Origin: Neoceratodus forsteri | Lineage: Eukaryota > Chordata > Ceratodontiformes > Ceratodontidae | DNA: 64,000 nt | Direction: 5' to 3' | NCBI GenBank assembly: GCA_016271365.2 | Contig: CM057459.1 | Location: forward strand, 487,891,501-487,955,500 | Shown here: piece by piece, positions 57,401 through 64,000 of the stretch | Layout: the number at the start of each line of letters is the position of its first letter | How positions within the stretch are numbered: the first letter of the stretch is position 1 | Position numbers and translations under genes: made by a program | Notes under the pieces: generated by a model | Databases searched by the model: none | What the model was told of the DNA's origin: nothing | Seen by the model: the letters and a program-made list of their open reading frames with translations, nothing else

Positions 57401-58294
57401 CTACCTCTCATGGTAGCTTTAAATGCCTCCCATCTGACCCTGGCTGTGGTGTTCTTTGCTGGGTTATCCTGAAAAAACCTCTGTGCCTCCACTTTGGCCC
57501 ATTTTAAAAACTCTGTATCTTTTGTTAGCAAGGGATCTAATCTCCAAGAAGTGGAGGTGGGAATATGTGGGCCCCATAGAATAGTCAGTCGAACTGGGGC
57601 ATGATCTGAGATTACTAAGGGAAGTATACTGGACTCTATAGCTGCCTGCGTAATGTGGGGTGATGTTAACAAAAAATCGATATGGCTATAAGAACCGTGT
57701 ACTGGAGAATAAAAAGAATAATCCCTCCCGCTAGAGTTCAGTACAATCCATACATCTGTCAGTCCCTGGTCACTCATCCAATTCAGCAGGGCTCTCCTTC
57801 CCTTCTCATGAACAATAGCTTTTTTATTGTGGTTTTATCTATCATGGGGTTAAGCACTAAATTAAAATCCCCTCCAAAAATGGTGGGCATGCTATTTTTA
57901 TTCATATCAAGGAGAATTTGAGAGGTCTGATGGAAGAAGGCTGCATCATCCTCATTTGGCCCATAGATATTCCTCAATAAAATAGGCCCTGTAGGGGTCT
58001 GAAAAATATCAATTACCCACTGCCCTGTAGATCGGCCCTGGATGTGATGAGAGACCAGTGTAACTGCTTATGTATTAAAATAGCTACACCACGCTTTTAC
58101 ATCGAAGCTGAAGCATGGACCTCTACTCCCACCCAGTCCCTCTTAAGGAGCTCATGGCCCTTTTCATCTAGTTTCGTCTCCTGCAGGAAAGCCACCTGGG
58201 CCTTAATCTTTTTCAAATATGACAGTACCTTCTTCCTCTTCACCGGCATGTTCAATCCCCTCACATTCCAAGTTATACAGGTTGTTTCAGCCAT
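54477..58294 (-). pseudogene. L1 ORF2 protein (endonuclease and RT), several breaks
   Basis: Start ATG 58294: MAETTCITWNVRGLNMPVKR, then VAFLQETKLDEKG. This is an L1-type endonuclease with N and E in place. The C-terminal endonuclease part lies at 57783-57977 (NIYGPNEDD, IFGGDFNLVLNP) and in 57139-57777 (YSHIDFLLTSP, SDHAPV, with the catalytic SDH). RT at 56318-57127 has KAPDGDGYLVEFW, VLPKKGKDP, SQVGFVPGR. The catalytic YADD is at residues 38-41 of the 54821-56296 segment. A single TGA at about 56315 splits the frame where A-R-G-T-R-Q-G-C is expected. A C-terminal Cys cluster (CWRCNSLHGDLFHIVWSC) precedes a stop at 54821, and homology runs on to about 54477. Confidence 0.9.
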
Positions 58295-59508
58295 AATTGT
58301 AGCCCTTGGTGGGTAGTGGGGCATAAAATAAATATAAACCACCGGTGAAGAAGATAGGGTGCCATTCTAAGACATTTGAATAACCTTGGCCTATCCCAGA
58401 TTTTTGCTCCAGATGTAGCAGGCCTTCTAGGACCACCCTACCATGTATAACCAGTCTGCCTTTGCTTAGGATCTTTGCCCTATCATCTCTTGGCAACCAG
58501 GTTTCACTTAGTTGCACTTTAAACATATGCCCCCCTTTAATCCAGAACTCAAACACACACAACAACCAACAGTTAAACATATTTACACAATGCACTTCCG
58601 TGCTCCATTGCAGCCATCCTGCATATAAGATCCCTTGCCACCCTTGCAAAGGCCAGATCTTCAGAGTGGTTCCTGAAGACATGGCGGTCAGGACATGGCC
58701 CGACCTATCTGTCTTCTTTTTCCCAAAAGTTATAGCAACTGGGGGGCTGCATGCAAAAATATTACATCAACCTGCACCATTCCGATTGCATTTACAGTGT
58801 AATGACCATTTAGTAAATAGAAACTGATTCTGGGGGTATATTAGTATAGGGGGGAGCTTAGGCTAAGAGCCCTTTGCGGCTAAAATGCTTCCCATGCCCC
58901 CGGGATACAAGGTGCCACTATAAAAAAAAGGGGAGCACTTATTCCCTCGACTAAACAACCTTTAGACTCTGTTTGTCATACAACCAGCCCCCCCCAAGGC
59001 GACCAGCCCCTCACAACATTAATAAGCCAGAGCCCCCAACAGAAAACACATTCCTAGGCATCCCCCTCCAGTTGAACACTCCCAACCCAGAATGAACAGG
59101 ATCGAGCCTAGCACATATCCAGAGACCACATCCACCCTCCATAAACTTGTGATGTGCATCCCACATATTTTTGACAAGGCCAGAGGAGCTTCCTTCATTT
59201 ATTCCAGCCCTTATCACTTACTTTCTGCCCCCGCATCCCTCTCCCAGTTAAACCATGCATGGGATACTAACTTAGGCCTAGAGATCAGTATACCCTGGAG
59301 GGGTATGTGTCCCAATGTCTCGTGATCTCTAAGCTCAAAAAGCTGAATCAAATCACCACAGCCCCGGGGCAGTAACACAACAAAATAGAACCCCCCCTGC
59401 CTCACATAGCCTGAGTACATAATTGTTACTTATTTAAGAAAAGCTCAGGATGCTGCTACATCCAAATTAGTGCCTCTGATCACTGTTGCCGCGCTTCTCG
59501 GCCTGGTT

Positions 59509-60670
59509 TCAACCACGGTCTTGGTGCTGCACCTGAGAACACTGCTGCTTCTGTGGGTCCATGTCACCTCCACATTTGAAATCCTCCTCAGTCACTGTGG
59601 TGCTATTGGTCTGGAGAGCTGCTTCCACCGGGGGAGTTTCTTCATCTAACGGCTCTCTGGAGGAAGGCGAGGGGGATCTCAGCGTCTCGTATGGGTTCCG
59701 GGTCATGTATCGCACTAAGGCCATACTCGCATCACGCTGTTTCTCCCGATCTGCTGACTCGGAGTAAAGGCTGGTTCTGATATGGGGAAGCTCTCTATGT
59801 CTGTGGTTATCTCTTGACATTGTTTTTCTACTGTGACGAGGGAGTCCATTTAGGGCCTCGGGCTTCATTTCAGGGTCTGTCAACATTCCTTCTGGTTCGA
59901 GAGGGTCTGGGCAAGTGGGAGGATTAGGGGATTCACCTGTGTGCCTCATCAGAAACTCTTCCAGGGCTAGTGGCATCTCAAATGAAAGTGGAATCCCATT
60001 ATGCAATATACGCATCGTAGGTGGATACCTTAACGAATATTGGATGCCCATTTTCTGCATCCTGTGGCGCAATGGAGTGTATTCACGTCTTTTATTTGAT
60101 ACAGTAAATCCCTTGAGAAGTCCTGATAGACTGAGATTGGATGTCCCTGCCAGCTTAAGCGACCCACTTCCCTGGCCTGCTGTAACAATGCCTGCCATGT
60201 ATTATACAATAGTAGTTTAAGTAAAATAGCCCTAAGCTTGCCCCCTTTAACCGGCATTTGAGTAGTAGTTCTGTGCGCACGTTCTATTTCCAGTTGGAAA
60301 TCTGCCTGTAAGCCCAGGATTTCAGGAAGGACTTGTTGGAGAAACTTAATGGTACCTCGTTTTTCCACTCCTTCTGGGAATTCTAACACTCGCAAATTAT
60401 TCCTTCGGGTTCGGTTTTCTAAATCGTCGACTTCGGCCAGAAGTACATTTAGTTTACTTTGTTGGTCCCTCTGAGTCCCTCTGATCTCTTCAATTGCCAA
60501 ATCCTGTGTCAGAGACTATTGTTCTATTTTTATTATACACCCGGTTAGATTTTGAATGCCTCCATAGTGTGGTGAGATGCTTCGGTCACCGCATCCATAC
60601 AATGCAAGAGCTTCTCAGAGAGGGCATTAAAGTATGCGAGGTCAAGCATTGCGCCAGGCATCTCCACCAT
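59509..60670 (-). pseudogene. L1 ORF1 protein (RNA-binding), frameshifted
   Basis: Minus-strand ATG at 60670 opens a short N-terminus (MVEMPGAMLDLAYFNALSE..) that meets a stop near 60547. The segment 60030-60500 follows with the typical L1 ORF1 core: a heptad-rich LNVLLAEVDDLENRTRRNN leading to LRVLEFPEG, then ERAHRTTTQ. This corresponds to the coiled coil, RRM and C-terminal domain. A frameshift near 60060-60198 moves coding into the frame of 59509-60198 (229 codons). The protein binds LINE RNA as a trimer. The long Pro/Ser/Arg-rich C-terminal part (to 59509) is unusual or out of frame. Confidence 0.78.
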
Positions 60671-60892
60671 GCTGCAGGCCATAAATGTTGAAAGGGCTCC
60701 CCTCACTGAATCTTGGCTGTTTCACTGCTAGAATGTAAAATTACACACCCAGAGCCTAGCTGTATTCTCTGTTAGTGTATTTTATGGCCTTTTTTTTCTG
60801 TCTTAGGTACAGGTAATTCCGGATTAGATCTTCTGCATGCAGCAGCTCCAAAATTAAGCTGCCATTCCGCTTGCTGGTTAGACCACGCCCCC

Positions 60893-63130
60893 CTTCATAT
60901 GCCTTCTGATGCAGTCCCTGCATCATTTTGGTTGCCCTTCTCTGGACTGCCTCAGTTTGGTTAATGTCCTTGTGAAGGTGTGGCCTTCAGTACTGCACAC
61001 AGTACTCCAGATGGGGCCTAACCAGTGTCTTGTAAAGAGGGATTATTACCTCCCTCTTACGACTTGTGATACCCCTAATAATACACCCTAGCATCCCCCT
61101 AGTCTTACCTACTGCTTTAGAGGTCTGCTTGGATGATTTCAGGTGTTCAGTGATGATGATACCCAAGTCTCTTTCTTCCTTTGTGACTGCCAGCAACTCC
61201 CCTCCCAGCCTATAGGTGGCTTCAGGGTTTCTCTTCCCTATGTGCATGATCTTGCACTTCTTTGCATTAAATCCCAGTTGCCACTCTTCTGACCATTTTG
61301 CTAGTTAATCCAGATCTCTTCTCATTCTGCTCACCCCATCTGGATCATCTAATCTGTTGCAGATCTTGGTGTCATCTGCAAACAGACAAGCCTTACCCTC
61401 TAGTCCATCTGCAATGTCATTAATGAAGATATTGAAGAGGACTGGCCCCAGGACTGATCCCTGAGGTACCCCACTTGTGACTTTCATCTCTTTTGACTGT
61501 ATACCATTTATCACCACTCTCTGTTTTCTGCCTGTCAACCAGTTTGCCACCCAGTTGACCAACATCTGACCCACACCGAGCCTACCCAGCTTATTTATCA
61601 ATCTTCTATGTGGAACAGCGTTGAAAGCTTTTCTGAAGTGAAGGTAGGTGACATCAACTGCTCCCCCTTGGTTCTCCACTCTGGTTACCCAGTCAAAGAA
61701 ATTTATGAGATTAGTTTGACAGGACCTTCCTTTTGTAAACCTATGCTGCCTTGGATCCTGTGCCCCTATGGATTCCAGGTATTGCACTATCCTTTCCTTA
61801 AGGAGTGCCTCCATAATCTTGCCCACTACTAAGGTAAGACTGACTGGTCTGTAGTTCCCTGCCTCCTCCCTGCTACCACTCTTGTGGAGCGGGATCACAT
61901 AAGCCCTTCTCCAGTATCCTGGGACCTCTCCTGTGCTCAGAGACTCACTAAACAGTTCTGCTAATGGCTCTGCTAGTTCCACCCTTAGCTCCTTAAGTAC
62001 CCTGGGATGTATGCTATCTGGTCCCATTGCCTTGTCCACCCTGAGCTTAGCAAGCTTTTGTAGGACCCTTTCTTTTGTGAAGGGAGTAGTGCTCACCTCC
62101 TTCCCCCCGTGTCCATGGTGCTGAGCTGTGGGCTCTGCCATACCTTCTCTTCAATTAAATACTAAGCAAAAGTATCTATTTAGGATAGATGCTTTACAGG
62201 TACTCCTCCTCACATGCCCCTTTTTTCTTCTCAGCTTATACACCCCCTCTGGACTTTCTCCTTCACTAATGTATCTACAGAAAGTCTTGTCACCTTCTTT
62301 ACTGTCCATGCTAGTGTTTCTCAGTTTGGGACTTGCCTGCCTTACTGCCTTCCCTGCTTCCTTAGGGCAGTTTGGTATGCCTCCCTATTTTCATCCCGCT
62401 GTGTTCCTTTATATTTCCTGAAGGCCAGCCTTTTGGCTCCGACCTTTTCTGCTACTGTATTGGAGAACCAAAGTGGTTTCTTCTTCTTTGCACTTCCTTT
62501 TCTGTCTAACACAATGGGATGTTGCTTCAAGTATTGCATCCTTAATGCTTGCCCACTCTGCCTGTACCCCCTCACCTGTATTTCTTTTTGCCAGGGCTAG
62601 CTTAACTCTGTTGGCCATCTTATCAAAGTCAGCTCCTCTGTAATCCCATATTTTTGCCTTGGAATGGGATGATTTAGTTGTAGTGGCCAAATTGAACCAT
62701 ACCATGTGATGGTCACTGACCCCCAGGTGACCTTCTACCTGGAGATCTGTGATTCATTCCCTGTTAGTCAGTACTAGATCTAGGATAGCCCTGTCTCTTG
62801 TGGGTTGTTGTACCAGTTGTTTAAGGCCCTCCCCCTGCAGGGAATCCACCATGTGTCTAGTTCTGGCAGATGTTCCTGCTGGTATTGACCAATCTGTGTC
62901 TGGCATGTTGAAGTTTCCCATTATCAGAACCTCCCCTTTAGCTGTCATGTTTTGTATATCTTCTAACAGTAATGTGTCTATGTCCCCCCCCTGGTCTGGG
63001 GGCCTGTAGACAACCCCAGTTATTATGGCTGTCCCATTTCCTGTTTCCAGGGTGACCCACAGTTCTTCTGGCTCCCTATGTGTATTCTGAATTTCTGTAG
63101 CTTTGATATTTTCATTGACATACATTGTTT
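60893..63130 (-). pseudogene. CR1 LINE copy, main part (endonuclease and RT)
   Basis: Minus-strand order: endonuclease C-terminal part (62754-63125: LWVTLETGNGTAIITGVVYRPP, MGNFNMPDTDWS, RDRAILDLVLTN). Next comes the linker (62342-62705). RT follows at 61305-62141 (278 codons) with KAMGPDSIHP, AYVIPLHKSGS, NYRPVSLTLVVGK, GRSCQTNLINFFDW, GVPQGSVLGPVLFNIFIND and intact FADDTK. The thumb is at 60987-61247 (LGGELLAVTKEERDLGIII, PLYKTLVRPHLEYCVQY). The motif SKAFDTVPH has become RKAFNAVPH, and G-D-F-N is G-N-F-N. It continues at 53605-54054 across the L1. The endonuclease N-terminus is missing beyond 63130. Confidence 0.92.
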
Positions 63131-63879
63131 TGTATTGGTAGTATTGATAGTGTCCTGCTATTAGACACCCTGGGAGTGAACTGTCATTACTGTAGTCCCC
63201 TCACAAACCCTGCTGTTTTGGTGAGAACATGCTGCTGGACTTTGGACTGGCAGGAGTATCTGCCATTTAAACCTAACAGCACTGAGCTGTTATTACTTTT
63301 TTCAGTGAATTTTGGACTAAGCTCTGAATAGAAACGTTATTAACTCTGCCTGGCAGCACTCAAATTTCTCTCCTGGCAACAGAAAAATGTGCTGAGGGCT
63401 TATTAGTTTTGTAAGGGGGGAGGTGGTTGAAAAGTATTGTTTTAGTACTCGGGGTTGTTGTAGTTGTTGGGTGGGTGAGTAGGTGTGGAGTGTTTGGTTA
63501 GTTAGATTTGTTTTGCATTAGTTAGGTTATATGTGAGCTGTAATTGCATTTTATTGTGGTTTTATAAGGAGTGGAGTAATGCCAGCTTCTCTGGATTTTA
63601 ATAAGAAGGCATTAGTAGTCGAGCTGGTCTTTCAGGATGTGCCGGGGCCCTAGATCTTCGTGAAATACCTACAATGCATCTCAGCTGCTTGACCTCTGTC
63701 CTTTGCTGACTTCCCTGTGTCAGCTATGTCTGTGAAGCACTGTTGGGAGGTCAGCATTACCAGGGAATGCGGAGGTTGGTAGTGGCAGGGTGCTGTGGGC
63801 TCAGCAGATGTGAGAGATGTTGGGGTGGTTAGTGCAGGAGACGTCCTGGGCTTAGACAGAGCCTAGATAGAGGCCAGAC
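63131..63879. other. Unassigned sequence, possibly L2 5' UTR
   Basis: About 750 bp with no coding motif. GT-rich near 63420-63560. It may be the leader of the L2 copy that starts at the window end, as also suspected for 7403-8640. Confidence 0.4.
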
Positions 63880-64000
63880 ATGTTTGATCTCAGCCCCCAG
63901 GGTTCCCACCAGACCGAGTGGGCTGGTAGCCAGAGGGGCTGCAATGTCTACAAGTCCCCTGCAGGCAGTGTTGTGCAATGCCAGATTGATGAGGAACAAG
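63880..64000 (+). mobile_element. L2 endonuclease start, cut by window end
   Basis: Plus-strand text ends with AVLCNARLMRNK (about 63965-64000). It matches AVLCTARFIKNK at about 8935-8972 and AILCNARSIRNK at 3731-3964 (minus). The preceding bases (about 63880-63960) have the same kind of spacing as in the 8.9-kb copy. The rest of the element lies beyond the window. Confidence 0.6.

Larger units (their letters stand above)
54055..60892 (-). mobile_element. Near full-length L1-type LINE, two ORFs
   Basis: A 6.8-kb minus-strand element. The 5' end reads GGGGGCGTGGTCTAACCAGC (60880-60892 and inward), an L1-like 5' UTR start. ORF1 lies at about 59509-60670 and ORF2 at about 54477-58294. The 3' UTR ends with an A-run (plus-strand T-run at 54055-54064) and an AATAAA-like signal just inside. 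A 15-bp target duplication flanks it. It inserted into a CR1 element. Both ORFs are broken, but long parts remain open (491, 269 and 212 codons), suggesting a moderately young copy. Confidence 0.9.

Noticed and set aside
59509..60198. 229-codon Pro/Arg/Ser-rich frame as a separate gene
   Set aside because: It continues L1 ORF1 after a frameshift and lies in the ORF1 position.

Overview
This window is vertebrate-type, repeat-dominated DNA. I find no host exon, tRNA, rRNA, CRISPR array or operon. Every coding signal I can support is a decayed transposable element. CR1, L2 and L1-type LINEs occur together with a class I (gamma/epsilon-like) endogenous retrovirus (ERV), LTR-like relics, long foldback elements and ~300-bp tandem repeats. 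That mix suggests a large-genome tetrapod, with an amphibian such as a caecilian as one reasonable guess. The sequence alone does not fix the species.

Layout. 1-868: non-LTR reverse transcriptase (RT) relic. 1091-2007: ~310-bp tandem array. 2008-4115: L2 relic. 4967-14706: an AT-rich unclassified non-LTR element (ORF1, endonuclease, RT) flanked by two ~540-bp direct repeats. Its middle is filled by other repeats: an L2 5' part, a 52-bp-arm hairpin, tandem duplications and a ~170-bp-arm palindrome. 14896-16598: solo-LTR candidate.

16704-32730 is a four-layer nest on the minus strand. An L2 element (16704-18161 plus 32272-32730) is split by a 5'-truncated L1 (18162-18456 plus 28479-32271) with a 15-bp target-site duplication. 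That L1 is split in its 3' UTR by a complete but defective ERV (18457-28478) with two ~680-bp LTRs, a 4-bp GTAC duplication, PBS, PPT, gag, pro, pol and env. The ERV pol is itself interrupted by a ~209-bp CR1 3' tail.

33481-35758: three related hairpin elements. 36930-40115: a foldback element built on a 298-bp repeat. 40318-41745: CR1 relic. 43337-47699: LTR-like sequence interrupted by a CR1. 47975-50645: ~60-bp satellite interrupted by another RT relic. 51100-51871: endonuclease relic preceded by a 2A-like motif, cut by an L1 3' end (51872-52790). 53605-63130: a CR1 split by a nearly full-length two-ORF L1 (54055-60892) with a 15-bp duplication. 63880-64000: start of another L2 endonuclease, cut by the window edge.

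No gene here works with another in a pathway. The biology is the insertion history: old L2 and CR1 copies served as targets for younger L1, ERV and CR1 insertions, and the junctions record the order. All coordinates of element edges were read by eye and may be off by a few bases, or by tens of bases where marked as approximate.
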